A stretch of 64,000 bases of DNA from Micromonospora parva (GCF_000718515.1 NZ_JNZS01000008.1:62001-126000); one strand, 5' to 3'. Counted from the first letter of the stretch, positions 54,145 through 64,000 are shown. Notes: generated by a model from the sequence alone, not told the origin. Numbers and translations: made by a program.

Positions 54145-55695
54145 TCAGGCGAGCAGGATGCCGTGATCAACTGCATCGGAGAGCACCACGCCCAGCGAGA
54201 GGCGGATCACCTCGAACCGTCGGGAGATCTCCCTGGACAACCCCAGCTCGACCTCGCGCACCGCCCGCTGGGACCAGGCCCGCGCCGCGCTGTGGTTGTC
54301 GTTGCCGGGGGTACGCCACTGCTGCCAGCACCCGCCGGAGAGCGCCACCGCGACCGGTGGGAGCACCTCGTCACGGGACGCCACCGGATAGCTGGCGGCG
54401 GCGTCGATCGCCTCCGGGCCGGTCAACTCGGCCACCCCGGCCGTACTGGTGATCAACAGCACCTTGTCCAACTCCTGGCCGGGCCGGTGATCGGCCAGGC
54501 CGTACTGCACAGCGGCGGCGATCCGACGTCGCACGCCTTCGCTCGGCGGCACGCCCAACACCCGGGAGGCGACGTCGGTCACGATGCCGCGCACCGCCTG
54601 ATCGCACTGCGCGGTGGCCAACAGCGACAACGCCGCCATCTCCCGGTCGAGCAGATCCGGCAGGCCGGCACAGCCGACTCCGAACACGATCTCCTGAACG
54701 GCCCGCAGGTGGATGTTCGCCAACTCCAGGGCGAGGTGCTGGCGGATCCGTTGAGCACACGAGCGGGCGTGACGGTCGAGCCGTTCGGACCAGTCACCCG
54801 GATCGGCGGCCACGGCGACGCGACCCTGCTGGCCCGGCACTACCGGTGGGCCGACGCTGGCTCGCTGCAAACCCTCACGCGACGCCCAACCCACCAGCGC
54901 CCGCCGCAGGTCGGCGGCAGAGGCGGCGTCGTCGACCGGGAACCACCGCGCGCCGGCCAACGCCGGCACCGCGGCCAGCAGCGCGGCCCGATGCGCCTCC
55001 ACCGTCACCGCTACCGCGTCCACCTCGGTCTGCGCACCCCCGACCGGCGGGACGGACGCCCCCGCGCCCTCCGTAGTCGCCGTGCCGTCGGCCAGCGGAG
55101 CCCAACCCGCCGCGCCGGGGGTGACCGCGAAGACGACCTCCACCGAGGTCGAGGCGACTTCGGCGAGCAGGTTCAACTCGGCGGCGGTGAAAGCCTGGTC
55201 GGCGGCGATCACGAAGAGCAGCGCGCCGGCCCGGCCCGCCGCTTCGAGCAGCACCTGGGTGCCGGCGACGCCGAGGGTGGCGGTGTCCGGAACGTCGATC
55301 AGGGCGAAGTGCCGCAGCAGCGGCTCGGGCACTGTCAGCTCGACCCGCCGGGGCGGGCGAGCCAACGCCGGACCGGCGGCGTCCCGGTCCGCGCCGTACG
55401 AGTGCGGCTGGCGGTAACCGGGCACGAAAGCCGCCCGGGTGGGCACCTGGGCGTTGCGCACCACCAACCAGCTGCCGGCGGGCACGGTGAGCATGACCGG
55501 GTCGAGCCCGAGCAGTGTGGCGAGCACGGCACGCCGCTCGGCACCGGCCGGACCGACGGCGACCACACCGAGCGGCTCGTCCGGGGCGGGGCCCGCCACG
55601 CCGATCCGGGTGGGGAGCGGGCCGCAGGTGGGTAGGTCGGTTGGGCCGGTCATGTCGTCCGACGAGTCGACCGAGGGGAGAGGGCCCTGCTTCAT
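54145..55695 (-). CDS. Dynamin-like protein with degenerate P-loop
   Basis: 516 residues from ATG 55695 with GGGAGG upstream. The layout resembles bacterial dynamin-like GTPases: an N-terminal nucleotide-binding-like domain (~30-290) and a long helical C-terminal half. The P-loop position reads GPAGAERRA (48-56) with no Lys-Ser/Thr, and the G3 Asp-x-x-Gly reads DVPD (134-137), so GTP binding should be lost. I do not recognise a named family. It is inserted between clpS and pncB, divergent from the LAL regulator. Confidence 0.65.
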   Translation of the reverse strand: MKQGPLPSVDSSDDMTGPTDLPTCGPLPTRIGVAGPAPDEPLGVVAVGPAGAERRAVLATLLGLDPVMLTVPAGSWLVVRNAQVPTRAAFVPGYRQPHSYGADRDAAGPALARPPRRVELTVPEPLLRHFALIDVPDTATLGVAGTQVLLEAAGRAGALLFVIAADQAFTAAELNLLAEVASTSVEVVFAVTPGAAGWAPLADGTATTEGAGASVPPVGGAQTEVDAVAVTVEAHRAALLAAVPALAGARWFPVDDAASAADLRRALVGWASREGLQRASVGPPVVPGQQGRVAVAADPGDWSERLDRHARSCAQRIRQHLALELANIHLRAVQEIVFGVGCAGLPDLLDREMAALSLLATAQCDQAVRGIVTDVASRVLGVPPSEGVRRRIAAAVQYGLADHRPGQELDKVLLITSTAGVAELTGPEAIDAAASYPVASRDEVLPPVAVALSGGCWQQWRTPGNDNHSAARAWSQRAVREVELGLSREISRRFEVIRLSLGVVLSDAVDHGILLA

Positions 55696-55878
55696 CAGGT
55701 GCCTCCCGTTGCAGGTGGTCGGAGGTCCGGTCGCGAAATTTTCCGGTACGTCAACCCGGATGTCGGAAGACTACGGGCGGGCCGACGACCGGGCAGAACA
55801 CCCCGAATACTCACCGGTAATTGTGCGCTTACTCAACTTCGCACCGTGACGGTGCGGGCGCGGACGGATTTCGATCGA

Positions 55879-55884
55879 TATGCT
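55879..55884 (+). promoter_or_regulatory. -10 box of the LAL regulator (leaderless)
   Basis: TATGCT exactly six bases before ATG 55891. The divergent gap 55696-55890 holds nothing else that I can assign. Confidence 0.5.
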
Positions 55885-55890
55885 GCGCGG

Positions 55891-58569
55891 ATGAGTCGAT
55901 GGGAGTTCGTCGGCCGCACGGATGAGCTCAACCGCCTGCTGGAGGCGGTGACCGGTGAGGCCGGCCGGGGGCTCTTCTTCAGCGGCAGCGCTGGCATCGG
56001 CAAGAGTCGGTTGCTGCGCGAGGGCGTGGGCGCCCTGCCCACCGACCGGTTCGCGATCTGGTCCATCGCCGCGAGCGCCACCACCGCCGCGCTGCCGTTC
56101 GGCGGCCTGGTCCAGGTCCTCCCCGCCGAGCAGCCCCAGGGCCTCTCCCCCGCTGGCGTCCTGCGCTGGGCGCTCAACGTGCTGCAACAGCAGGCGGCCG
56201 GCCGACGGATCGTGCTCGCCATCGACGACGCCCACCTGCTCGACCCACCCTCGGCCGCACTGGTGCACCTGGTCGCCCGCGCCGAGAACGCCACAGTGGT
56301 CGGCACCCTGCGCGACGGCGAGCAGATCCCGCTGCCGATCCGCGCGCTCTGGACCGACGACCTGGTCGAGCACGTGGAGCTGACCCCGATGCCGCAGGCG
56401 GAGACCGCTGGTCTGCTGGCGGCGATCCTGGGCGGCCCGGTCGACCCCGGCTCCGCCGACCGGCTCGGCCGACTGTCGTCCGGCAACCCGCTGCTGCTGC
56501 GTGAGCTGGTGCACGCCGCCAACGGCAGCGCCGAGCTGAAGCAGACGTACGGGATCTGGAAGTGGACCGGGCGGTTGGAGCTGGCGCCGAACCTGACCGA
56601 CCTCATCGACACCCGGGTCGGAAAGCTCACCGACGGCGTCCGCGCGGTGGTCGAGCTTGTCGCGTTCGGCGAACCGCTCGGCCTGCAACTGCTCAAGCAG
56701 GCCGCCGATCAGAAGGACGTGGAGACCGCCGAGGAGCGCGGGCTGATCACCGTGGACCAGCACGACCGGCGCACCAACGTCCGGCTGGCCCACCCGCTCT
56801 ACGGCGAGGTGATGCGTCGGCGCTGTCCGGTCAGCCGCACCCGCCGGCTTCAGGCACACCTCGCGGAGCTGATCGAGCAGGTCGGCAAGCGCCGCCGCGA
56901 CGACCTGCTGCGGGTGGCCGTCTGGCGACTCGACTCGGGCACCGCACAGGACCCGGCCCTGCTGCTGGAGGCCGCCGTACAGGCGTTCACCCGCTACGAC
57001 GTGCCGCTGGCGACGCGCCTGGCGCGGGCCGCGCTGAACGCCGACGGCGGCTCCGACGCGGCCGAGCTGCTGGCCACCATCCTGATGTTCGCCGACCGGC
57101 CCGGCGAGGCCATCGACGTCCTCGACGCGGTGCCCCCGGAGCCCGGTGACGAGCGACGGCTCTGCCGCTGGCTGACAGTGCGCGGCATGGTCAGCTACTG
57201 GGGGTTGAGCCAGGAGTCCACGGTGGAGGAGATCGCCGACCGGGTCGAGCAGCTCAGCGACTCCGCCGACCGGGCCCGGGTGCACGCCTTCGAGGCGATC
57301 ATGCGCCTGCACCGGCTGGACACCGCCGCCGCGGTGCGGCTCAGCCAACGTGTCCTGGACCGGCCGGCGGCCGGCGTCGCCGCCCGCGAGCTGGCCCGTT
57401 CCACGATCGCGTACGTCCAGGCCGCACAGGGCGAGCTGACCCGCAGCGGTACGGCGATCGCCCAGGTGCACTCGGCAGCGGCCAACTGGCGCACCGACAT
57501 GCCGTACCTCCAACTGGCCCTGGAGCTGGCCCGCGGCACCCGGCTCATGCTCACCGGCGACCTGACCGGAATCGACGCGATCGTCGCCGACGAGTTCGCC
57601 GACCTCGCCGGGGAGGGTGACTTCCGCCTCGGCACCGGATACCTGGCAATCCTTCAGGCGTACGCGTTCCGGCTGCGCGGGCAGAGCGGCGCCGCCATGC
57701 GGACCTCCCTGAGTGCCTGTGCGGTGCTGGCCACGAGTCGGGTCTACGCCGGTCTGGCCCAGGCCGAACGCGCCCAGTCGGCGGCGCTGCGCGGCGACGC
57801 CGTGCAGGCGGCCGCGGCGATGGCCGAGGCCGACCGCACCCACGCGCCGGGAATGGCGGTGCTCTACCCGTGGCTGGAGCAGGCCCGGGGTGCGTCGCTG
57901 GCCGCCGGTGGCGACCTGCCGGGCGCGATCAAGCACCTCGGCGACCTGGTGGATCGGCTGCGCTCGGACGGCTTCGCCGGGCACGAGGTGCACGTTCTGC
58001 ACGACCTGGTTCGACTGGATCAGGCAGGCATGGCGGTCGGGCCCACCTGTTCCGACGGTGGTCGGCGCACCGTCGCGCAGCGCCTCGCCGAGCTCTCCGA
58101 GCGGGTCGACGGGGTGTTGCCGCCGCTGTTGGCACGGCACGCCCGCGCTGCGGTGACCGACTCCCCCGCTGATCTGCTCGCGGTCGCCGACGACTACGCC
58201 GCACTGGAGTTGACCGTGTACGCGGCCGAGGCCACCTCCCAGGCCGTTCAGCGGCTGCGCCAGCGGCAGTCGGCGGCGGCCAACGACGCCCGGGAGCGTC
58301 TCGCCGGGTTGCTCGGGCGCTGCGACCTGATCCGGACGCCGGCGCTCCAGGCCGGTGCGCCGGTGCTCACCGAGCGGGAGTGGCAGGTGGCTCGCCTCGC
58401 CGCGCACGGTGCGGCCAGCCGGGCCATCGCCGAACGGCTCTACCTGTCGGCGCGCACTGTGGAGAACCACCTCCAGCGGATCTACGCCAAGCTCGGCGTG
58501 ACCAGCCGGGCCGAGCTGTGGGCGGCGTTACGGTCGATCCCGGGCCACGACGGCGGCGACGCGGGCTGA
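55891..58569 (+). CDS. Large ATP-binding LuxR (LAL) regulator
   Basis: 892 residues. An AAA-type NTPase domain carries Walker [10 protein letters not shown] (32-40) and Walker [12 protein letters not shown] (~107-117). A TPR-like helical region covers ~330-800. A LuxR helix-turn-helix closes the protein (~830-885: [45 protein letters not shown]). LAL proteins respond to metabolites or partner proteins. The ATG start fits the [13 protein letters not shown] domain start. Targets unknown; the next gene, pncB, has its own promoter. Confidence 0.93.
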   Translation: MSRWEFVGRTDELNRLLEAVTGEAGRGLFFSGSAGIGKSRLLREGVGALPTDRFAIWSIAASATTAALPFGGLVQVLPAEQPQGLSPAGVLRWALNVLQQQAAGRRIVLAIDDAHLLDPPSAALVHLVARAENATVVGTLRDGEQIPLPIRALWTDDLVEHVELTPMPQAETAGLLAAILGGPVDPGSADRLGRLSSGNPLLLRELVHAANGSAELKQTYGIWKWTGRLELAPNLTDLIDTRVGKLTDGVRAVVELVAFGEPLGLQLLKQAADQKDVETAEERGLITVDQHDRRTNVRLAHPLYGEVMRRRCPVSRTRRLQAHLAELIEQVGKRRRDDLLRVAVWRLDSGTAQDPALLLEAAVQAFTRYDVPLATRLARAALNADGGSDAAELLATILMFADRPGEAIDVLDAVPPEPGDERRLCRWLTVRGMVSYWGLSQESTVEEIADRVEQLSDSADRARVHAFEAIMRLHRLDTAAAVRLSQRVLDRPAAGVAARELARSTIAYVQAAQGELTRSGTAIAQVHSAAANWRTDMPYLQLALELARGTRLMLTGDLTGIDAIVADEFADLAGEGDFRLGTGYLAILQAYAFRLRGQSGAAMRTSLSACAVLATSRVYAGLAQAERAQSAALRGDAVQAAAAMAEADRTHAPGMAVLYPWLEQARGASLAAGGDLPGAIKHLGDLVDRLRSDGFAGHEVHVLHDLVRLDQAGMAVGPTCSDGGRRTVAQRLAELSERVDGVLPPLLARHARAAVTDSPADLLAVADDYAALELTVYAAEATSQAVQRLRQRQSAAANDARERLAGLLGRCDLIRTPALQAGAPVLTEREWQVARLAAHGAASRAIAERLYLSARTVENHLQRIYAKLGVTSRAELWAALRSIPGHDGGDAG

Positions 58570-58573
58570 ACCT

Positions 58574-58579
58574 TAGGCT
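58574..58579 (+). promoter_or_regulatory. -10 box of pncB (leaderless)
   Basis: TAGGCT exactly six bases before GTG 58586, only four bases after the LAL stop codon. Confidence 0.55.
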
Positions 58580-58585
58580 GGGGCG

Positions 58586-59872
58586 GTGAGCATCCACCGC
58601 CCCGCGCTGCTGACCGACCACTACGAGCTGACGATGGTCAGCGCGGCCCTGAAGGACGGCACCGCCGACCGCCGGTGTGTCTTCGAGGTGTTCAGCCGCC
58701 GGTTGCCCAGTGGCCGCCGGTACGGCGTGGTCGCCGGGACGGCCCGACTGATCGAGCTGATCCGCGACTTCCGGTTCGATCCCAGCGAGGTGGAGTTCCT
58801 GCTGCGGACCGGGGTGGTCGACGAGATGGCGGCGGCCTGGCTCACCGACTACCGCTTCAGCGGGGACGTCGACGGCTACGCCGAGGGCGAGCTGTTCTTC
58901 CCCGGTTCACCGATCCTCACCGTCTCCGGCGGTTTCGCCGAGTGTGTGGTGCTGGAGACGCTGGTGCTGTCCGTGCTCAACCACGACAGTGCGGTGGCCG
59001 CCGCGGCGGCGCGGATGGTGACCGCGGCGCGCGGCCGGGCGCTCATCGAGATGGGGTCGCGCCGGGCGCACGAGGAGGCGGCGGTGGCCGCGGCGCGGGC
59101 GGCGTACCTGGCCGGTTTCCGGTTCACGTCCAACCTCGCCGCCGGTGCGCTCTACGGTATTCCGACGGCGGGCACGGCGGCGCACGCCTTCACCCTGCTG
59201 CACGACGACGAGCGGGCGGCGTTCGCCTCGCAGGTCGCCACGCTGGGCAAGGACACCACGCTGCTGGTCGACACGTACGACATCAGCCAGGGCATCCGCA
59301 ACGCGATAGCGGTGGCCGGGCCGGAGCTGCGGGCGGTACGCATCGACTCCGGCGACCTCGCGGTGATCGCTCAGCAGTCCCGGGAGCTGCTCGACTCGTT
59401 GGGCGCCACCGAAACCAAGATCATCGTTTCGGGTGACCTGGACGAGTACGCGATCGCCGCGCTGGCCGCCGAGCCGGTCGACATGTACGGCGCCGGCACG
59501 GCCGTGGTCACCGGTTCCGGGGCACCGACCGCCGGGTTGGTGTACAAGCTGGTCGAGGTCGAGGGACGGCCGGTGGTGAAGCGCTCCGAGCACAAGGCGA
59601 CGATCGGAGGGCGGAAGGTCGCGGTCCGCCGGCACAAGCCGACCGGCACCGCCACCGAGGAGATCATCGTCCCGCAGGGCGTTCCGGACCGGCAGCCCAA
59701 CGACCGCCTGCTCCAGCAGTCGTTCGTGGTCGCCGGGGAGCCGGTGCCGATTCCGACGCTCGACGAGTCGCGGGAGCACCTGCGGGAGTGCCTGATCTCC
59801 ATCCCGTGGGAAGGGCTGAAGCTCTCGGCCGGCGACCCGGCCGTGCCGGTCACCGTCGTACCCGCTGGTTGA
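58586..59872 (+). CDS. pncB: Nicotinate phosphoribosyltransferase
   Basis: 428 residues. LLTDHYELTMVSAALKDG, VFEVFSRRLPSGRRYGVV, TSNLAAGALYGIPTAGTAAHAF and LLVDTYD are family hallmarks. It joins nicotinate to PRPP with ATP to give NaMN, a step of NAD salvage. GTG start, leaderless promoter. pncA follows 36 bases later, so nicotinamide can be converted stepwise by one transcript. Confidence 0.97.
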   Translation: MSIHRPALLTDHYELTMVSAALKDGTADRRCVFEVFSRRLPSGRRYGVVAGTARLIELIRDFRFDPSEVEFLLRTGVVDEMAAAWLTDYRFSGDVDGYAEGELFFPGSPILTVSGGFAECVVLETLVLSVLNHDSAVAAAAARMVTAARGRALIEMGSRRAHEEAAVAAARAAYLAGFRFTSNLAAGALYGIPTAGTAAHAFTLLHDDERAAFASQVATLGKDTTLLVDTYDISQGIRNAIAVAGPELRAVRIDSGDLAVIAQQSRELLDSLGATETKIIVSGDLDEYAIAALAAEPVDMYGAGTAVVTGSGAPTAGLVYKLVEVEGRPVVKRSEHKATIGGRKVAVRRHKPTGTATEEIIVPQGVPDRQPNDRLLQQSFVVAGEPVPIPTLDESREHLRECLISIPWEGLKLSAGDPAVPVTVVPAG

Positions 59873-59908
59873 GCCTTCCGCCGATCCGATCTCGAAGGGG
59901 AACCCCTG

Positions 59909-60490
59909 ATGGCCAACGCGCTGATCATCGTGGACGTGCAGAACGACTTCTGCGAGGGCGGCTCGCTGGCCGTCGCCGGTGGGGCCGGGGTGGCCGCCGG
60001 GATCTCCCGGCTCCTCGCCGCCGAGCCGGACCGGTGGACGCACGTGGTCGCCACCAAGGACTACCACGTCGACCCGGGTGCCCACTTCGGCGATCCGCCG
60101 GACTTCGTAGAGTCCTGGCCCCGGCACTGCGTGGTCGGCACCAGCGGTTCGGAGTTCCACAGCGAACTGGACACCGCCCGGATCGAGGCGATCTTCCACA
60201 AGGGCGAGCACGCGGCGGCGTACTCCGGTTTCGAGGGGCATGCCGACGACGGCGAGTGCCTGGCCGACTGGCTGCGCCGGCACGACGTGGACCGGGTCGA
60301 CCTGGTCGGCATCGCCACGGACCACTGCGTGCGGGCGACCGCGCTGGACGCCGCCCGGGAGGGTTTCGCCACCACCGTGCTGCTCGAGTTGACCGCCGCC
60401 GTCGCCCCGGCGACCACCGACGTGGCGCTGCGCGCGATGGAGGGCGCCGGGGTGATCATGCACGGGCAGCCTGTGATCAGGGCCGCATGA
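59909..60490 (+). CDS. pncA: Nicotinamidase
   Basis: 193 residues of the isochorismatase-like fold. Catalytic triad Asp9, Lys98, Cys140; metal ligands Asp51, His53, His59, all intact. It deaminates nicotinamide to nicotinate, the substrate of PncB. ATG start with AAGGGGAA upstream. Length equals the M. tuberculosis enzyme within a few residues. Confidence 0.97.
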   Translation: MANALIIVDVQNDFCEGGSLAVAGGAGVAAGISRLLAAEPDRWTHVVATKDYHVDPGAHFGDPPDFVESWPRHCVVGTSGSEFHSELDTARIEAIFHKGEHAAAYSGFEGHADDGECLADWLRRHDVDRVDLVGIATDHCVRATALDAAREGFATTVLLELTAAVAPATTDVALRAMEGAGVIMHGQPVIRAA

Positions 60491-60554
60491 GCCGCTAATT
60501 CGTTGGCCAAGGGGCCGCCGCCGGTTGAGGATGTCGCCGGAGGTACGGACCCAC

Positions 60555-61781
60555 GTGAACATGAAGCCTTACCGGCGGGCACTCGCCCTGCCCGGCCTGC
60601 GATCGCTGCTGGTGGTCGCCGTCCTCGCCCGCATCCCGCTCACCGCGACCGGGGTGACGCTGACCTTCCACGTGGTGTTCGACCTTGACCGCGGTTACGG
60701 GGCGGCCGGCCTGGTCGGCGCGGCGGTCACCGTCGGCGCGGCGATCGGCGGGCCGATTCTCGGTCGGCTGGTGGACCAGCGGGGTCTCCGCCCGGTCCTG
60801 GTGCTCACCGGCATCGCGGAGGCGATCTTCTGGTCCACCGCGCCCACACTGCCGTACCCAGTGCTCCTGCCCGCCGCGTTCGTGGCCGGCTCGCTGGCCC
60901 TGCCGATCTTCTCGGTGGTCCGTCAGTCGATCGCCGCGCTGGTCCCGGAGGACCAGCGCCGCCCGGCGTACGCGTTGGACTCGATGTCGGTGGAACTGTC
61001 GTTCATGATCGGCCCGGCGTTGGCCGTCGCGCTGGTCACCGCGATCTCCGCGCAGACCACCATGTACCTGGTCGGCGGCGGCATCGTGGCCGCCGGCATC
61101 GCCCTGTGGCTGGTCAACCCGCCGATCCGCGAAGCCACCACCGGGGAGCCCAGCGGACCGGCCCAGCGGGTGCCTCGCCGGCAGTGGCTGACGCCCCGGC
61201 TGCTCGCCGTACTGGCCCTCAGCACCGCTGCGACACTGGTGCTCGGCGGCACCGACGTGGCGGTGGTCGCGGTGCTCCGGGCCAGCGGTGAGGTCGGTTG
61301 GACTGGCGCGGTGCTGGCCATCTGGGCGGTCGCCTCGCTGGCCGGCGGGTTCGCCTACGGGGCCGTGCACCGATCGTTCTCCCCACTGGCGTTGACCGCC
61401 GCACTCGCCCTGTGCACCATCCCGGTCGGGCTGGGCGGCGCGCACTGGTGGCTGCTGTGCCTGGCGCTGATCCCGGCCGGTGCGCTCTGCGCGCCGACCA
61501 TCGCGGCCAGTTCGGACGCGGTCAGCCGCCTGGTCCCGGCCCAGGTACGCGGTGAGGCGATGGGACTGCACGGCTCGGCGGTCACCGTGGGCATCGCGAT
61601 CGGTGCGCCGCTCGCCGGAGCGGTGATCGACGCCAGCTCGCCGGCCTGGGGTTTCGTGGTCACCGGGGCACTCGGCGCGCTGGTCACGGTGGTGGTGCTC
61701 CCGATCGAACTGCGCCGCCGTCGCGCCGCCGCATCCGTCCCACCGCCCGTCGAGGCGGACCTCACCCCCGCCGCCCGCTAA
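60555..61781 (+). CDS. MFS transporter
   Basis: 408 residues with about 12 TM segments. GTG 60555 is chosen because GGAGGT lies 11 bases upstream; ATG 60561 is the alternative. The loop 2-3 motif GRLVDQRGLRPVL and the second-half GEAMGLHGSAVTVG are MFS features. Predicted drug or metabolite exporter; no specific substrate can be given. It stands 64 bases after pncA. Confidence 0.88.
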   Translation: MNMKPYRRALALPGLRSLLVVAVLARIPLTATGVTLTFHVVFDLDRGYGAAGLVGAAVTVGAAIGGPILGRLVDQRGLRPVLVLTGIAEAIFWSTAPTLPYPVLLPAAFVAGSLALPIFSVVRQSIAALVPEDQRRPAYALDSMSVELSFMIGPALAVALVTAISAQTTMYLVGGGIVAAGIALWLVNPPIREATTGEPSGPAQRVPRRQWLTPRLLAVLALSTAATLVLGGTDVAVVAVLRASGEVGWTGAVLAIWAVASLAGGFAYGAVHRSFSPLALTAALALCTIPVGLGGAHWWLLCLALIPAGALCAPTIAASSDAVSRLVPAQVRGEAMGLHGSAVTVGIAIGAPLAGAVIDASSPAWGFVVTGALGALVTVVVLPIELRRRRAAASVPPPVEADLTPAAR

Positions 61782-61790
61782 CGGTTTGAC

Positions 61791-61825
61791 CCAGGCCAGG
61801 CCAGGCCGGACCGGACCGGACTGAG
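61791..61825 (+). repeat. Short pentamer run after the MFS gene
   Basis: Seven pentamers, CCAGG x3, CCGGA x3, CTGAG x1, starting nine bases after the MFS stop. These are the same three unit types, in the same order, as in the long array at 62186-62405. Confidence 0.75.
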
Positions 61826-61993
61826 GCAGCTCCGCCGGCAGGCGAGCCGGAACGGGTCGGGGCAGCCGTGCGCCGACCTAATTGGGTGGGTGTGCCGCTC
61901 GGCAGTTTCCGGCCGGCGCGCTGTCTGGGCAGCAAATACCGGGGTGACTGCGGATCGAGGTGGCCACCGGGCCACCGGGCCACATACCTGCTA
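61826..61993. other. Non-coding stretch, no gene seen
   Basis: GC-rich unique sequence between the short pentamer run and the palindrome. It includes a threefold GGCCACC-like repeat near 61960-61985. I see no ribosome site, promoter or coding pattern. Confidence 0.5.
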
Positions 61994-62045
61994 GTGAGCG
62001 TGATGTCTGTGAGTCATCACGATGACTCACAGACATCACGCTCAC
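61994..62045. repeat. Perfect 52 bp palindrome
   Basis: 24 bp arms, identical on inversion, around a 4-base CACG loop. The left arm starts GTGAGCGTGATGTCTG. It could extrude as a cruciform or act as a bidirectional terminator, but has no T run. It lies between the MFS gene and ctaD, within the pentamer region. Confidence 0.9.
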
Positions 62046-62092
62046 CAGGGACATGGCCTGCCCCCGGGGCCAGGCCGCGCCGGCCAAGCCGC

Positions 62093-62185
62093 GCCGACGC
62101 CGGGTAGGCCGAGCCGACGCCGGGTAGGCCGAGCCGACGCCGAGCCAAGCTACGCCGACGCCGAGTCAGGCCGCGCCGACGCCGC
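62093..62185. repeat. Degenerate 20 bp tandem repeats
   Basis: Units of GCCGACGCCGGGTAGGCCGA: two exact copies (62093-62112, 62113-62132) and about two to three degraded ones leading into the pentamer array. Confidence 0.8.
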
Positions 62186-62405
62186 GCCAGGCCAGGCCAG
62201 GCCAGGCCAGGCCGGGCCGGGCCAGGCTGAGCCGGGCCGGGCCAGGCTGAGCCGGGCCAGGCTGAGCCGGGCCGGGCCGGGCCAGGCCAGGCTGAGCCGG
62301 GCCGGGCCAGGCTGAGCCGGGCCAGGCCAGGCTGAGCCGGGCCAGGCCAGGCTGAGCCGGGCCAGGCCAGGCTGAGCCGAGCCGGGCCAGGCTGAGCCGA
62401 GCCGA
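62186..62405. repeat. 44-unit pentanucleotide array
   Basis: 220 bases in unbroken 5-base register, built almost only from GCCAG, GCCGG and GCTGA (a few GCCGA at the end). The order GCCGG-GCCAG-GCTGA recurs as 15- to 25-base higher-order units. It encodes no plausible protein and lies downstream of ctaD. Confidence 0.92.
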
Positions 62406-62510
62406 CACCGAGCCCAGGCCCTGCAGACGCTACGGAAGGCAGCCGCCGGTAAGCGGCGTGGAGCGGCTGGAGCGAGGCGAGACGCGAGAGTGACAGCGGC
62501 TGGACATGGC

Positions 62511-62551
62511 GACGGGCGCCGCTCCCGGTGTCCCCGGGGGCGGCGCCCGTC
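62511..62551 (-). terminator. Probable terminator of ctaD
   Basis: 12 bp perfect stem GACGGGCGCCGC/GCGGCGCCCGTC with an additional inner CCCGG/CCGGG-like pairing, 19 bases past the ctaD stop on the minus strand. Confidence 0.6.
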
Positions 62552-62570
62552 GTACTGCTGCGGTTGAGCG

Positions 62571-64000
62571 TCAGTGCCGATCGATGTCGCTGGCGGTGTC
62601 CTCGCGGTAGCTCGCGCCACCGTCGGACTCGCTGGTGAGCGGCTTGGCGCCACCCTCCGGCGGGCCGGCCACGCTCTGGCCGGCGGCCAGCTCGGGGAAC
62701 TTCGCGTCGAACGCCGGCCGCTCGGAGCGGATGCGCGGCATGCGGTCGAAGTTGCGCAGCGGCGGCGGGCTGCTGGTCGCCCACTCCAGCGAGTTGCCGT
62801 GACCCCAGGGGTCGTTCACCTCGACCACCGGGCCGGTCTTGTACGACTTCCAGCAGTTGTAGATGAACGGCAGCGTGGAGATACCGGTGATGAACGCGCC
62901 GATCGTGGAGATCATGTTCAGCGTGGTGAAGCCGTCGCTGGGCAGGTAGTCGGCGTAGCGGCGGGGCATGCCCTCGTTGCCGAGCCAGTGCTGCACCAGG
63001 AACGTGGTGTGGAACCCGATCATGGTGAGCCAGAAGTGCACCTTGCCCAGGCGCTCGTCGAGCATCCGGCCGAACATCTTCGGGAACCAGAAGTAGATGC
63101 CGGCGAAGACGGCGAACACGATGGTGCCGAAGAGCACGTAGTGGAAGTGCGCCACCACGAAGTATGAGTCCGACACGTGGAAGTCGATCGGCGGGCTGGC
63201 CAGCAGCACACCGGTGAGACCACCGAAGAGGAACGTGACAAGGAAGCCGACCGCCCAGAGCATGGGCGTCTCGAAGCTGATCTGGCCCCGCCACATGGTG
63301 CCGATCCAGTTGAAGAACTTCATACCGGTCGGCACGGCGATCAGGTAGCTCAGGAAGCTGAAGAACGGCAGCAGCACCTGGCCGGTGGCGAACATGTGGT
63401 GCGCCCAGACGCTCATGGAGAGCGCGGCGATCGCGACGGTCGCGGCGACCAGACCCTTGTAGCCGAAGATCGGCTTGCGGGAGAAGACCGGGATGACCTC
63501 GCTGATGATGCCGAAGAACGGCAACGCCACGATGTAGACCTCGGGGTGCCCGAAGAACCAGAACAGGTGCTGCCAGAGCATTGGCCCACCGGTTGCCGGG
63601 TCGTACACGTGCGCGCCGAGGATGCGGTCCGCGGCGAGCGCGAAGAGCGCGGCGGCCAGCAGCGGGAAGACCAGGATCACCAGAAGGCTGGTGACCAGGA
63701 TGTTCCACGTGAAGATCGGCATCCGGAACATGGTCATGCCGGGCGCGCGCAGGGTCAGCACCGTGGTGATCATGTTCACGGCGCCGAGGATGGTGCCCAG
63801 ACCGGAGATGGCCAGACCCATGATCCACATGTTGGCGCCGACGCCGGGCGAGTGCTCGACGCTGCTCAGCGGCGCGTACGCGAACCAACCGAAGTCGGCG
63901 GCGCCACCCGGGGTGATGAACCCGGCCGTCGCCATCGTCCCGCCGAACAGGTACAGCCAGTAGGCGAAGCTGTTCAACCGGGGGAAGGAGACGTCGGGCG
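62571..64000 (-). CDS. ctaD: Cytochrome c oxidase subunit I, 3' part
   Basis: About 476 codons are visible; the frame stays open to base 64000 (reading [14 protein letters not shown]), so the start lies outside the window, and full length would be near 560-580. Haem-copper oxidase features seen: [24 protein letters not shown] with the cross-linked Tyr region, [11 protein letters not shown] (two CuB His), and HFHYVLFGT (haem ligands). It is the catalytic subunit of the aa3 oxidase, 10+ TM. It ends before the pentamer array. Confidence 0.97.
   Translation of the reverse strand, partial: PDVSFPRLNSFAYWLYLFGGTMATAGFITPGGAADFGWFAYAPLSSVEHSPGVGANMWIMGLAISGLGTILGAVNMITTVLTLRAPGMTMFRMPIFTWNILVTSLLVILVFPLLAAALFALAADRILGAHVYDPATGGPMLWQHLFWFFGHPEVYIVALPFFGIISEVIPVFSRKPIFGYKGLVAATVAIAALSMSVWAHHMFATGQVLLPFFSFLSYLIAVPTGMKFFNWIGTMWRGQISFETPMLWAVGFLVTFLFGGLTGVLLASPPIDFHVSDSYFVVAHFHYVLFGTIVFAVFAGIYFWFPKMFGRMLDERLGKVHFWLTMIGFHTTFLVQHWLGNEGMPRRYADYLPSDGFTTLNMISTIGAFITGISTLPFIYNCWKSYKTGPVVEVNDPWGHGNSLEWATSSPPPLRNFDRMPRIRSERPAFDAKFPELAAGQSVAGPPEGGAKPLTSESDGGASYREDTASDIDRH

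Noticed and set aside
62017..63888. Long minus-strand open frame running through the pentamer array into ctaD
   Set aside because: It is antiphase to the clear ctaD frame, and its repeat part is Ala/Pro/Gly/Ser/Trp-rich low complexity. An open frame is expected in such GC-rich repeats.

Overview
This 64 kb window is very G+C-rich, densely packed and rich in GTG starts and 4-base start/stop overlaps. Its gene content (L,D-transpeptidase lipoproteins, MauE, DUF2017, CysO/Mec/CysM, leaderless TANNNT-N6-RTG promoters) indicates an actinobacterium. A Micromonospora-like member of the Micromonosporaceae is my best guess, inferred from gene content and style only, without any database search.

Layout. 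1-4.2 kb: the end of a transglutaminase-like gene, then a 3.5 kb accessory segment (DUF6010 protein, GlxA/AraC-type regulator, SDR and divergent LysR regulator) bracketed by two identical tRNA-Lys(CTT) genes. 4.3-7.2 kb: two tandem L,D-transpeptidase lipoproteins. 7.2-10.6 kb: tRNA-His and orn, divergent from a GT87 mannosyltransferase, and an unknown membrane protein. 10.7-16.3 kb: a copper/redox block (YcnI-like and CopC-CopD proteins, divergent ECF sigma factor, MauE, DsbA-like protein, unknown membrane protein). 16.3-19.1 kb: a cbiMNQO cobalt/nickel uptake operon with a palindromic operator over its promoter. 19.2-20.5 kb: bcp peroxiredoxin, then an HNH endonuclease gene whose stop codon lies inside a following class I tRNA with anticodon UAG. 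20.5-25.1 kb: GNAT, expansin-like protein, MOSC protein, methyltransferase and LCP ligase.

25.1-38.6 kb is an exopolysaccharide locus: polyprenyl sugar-phosphate transferase, GH10 hydrolase, flippase, GT4, two sugar-nucleotide SDR enzymes, nucleotidyltransferase, GT2, Wzy-like polymerase, and a membrane protein that looks like a pseudokinase lobe joined to a triad-less trypsin fold. 38.8-46.9 kb is a histidine-utilisation operon (RpiR-type regulator, hutU, an M20 amidohydrolase in place of HutG, hutF, hutI, hutH) interrupted by a small palindromic repeat element. 47-48.6 kb holds a GT39-like membrane glycosyltransferase.

48.7-60.5 kb matches the gene order I recall from the Mycobacterium tuberculosis Rv1330c-Rv1341 neighbourhood: rdgB, rph, MBL phosphodiesterase, cysM, cysO, mec, DUF2017, clpS, then pncB and pncA, with a degenerate dynamin-like GTPase and a large LuxR (LAL) regulator inserted between clpS and pncB. 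CysO carries a 37-residue tail after its diglycine, which the neighbouring Mec protease would have to remove. 60.5-64 kb holds an MFS transporter, a 789 bp non-coding region with a perfect 52 bp palindrome and a 44-copy pentanucleotide array, and the 3' part of ctaD.

Most noteworthy: the HNH/tRNA overlap unit, the extended CysO, the pseudokinase/pseudoprotease chimera, the pentamer array with palindrome, and the repeat element inside the hut operon. All calls come from reading the sequence and remembered family knowledge; no searches or calculations were run.
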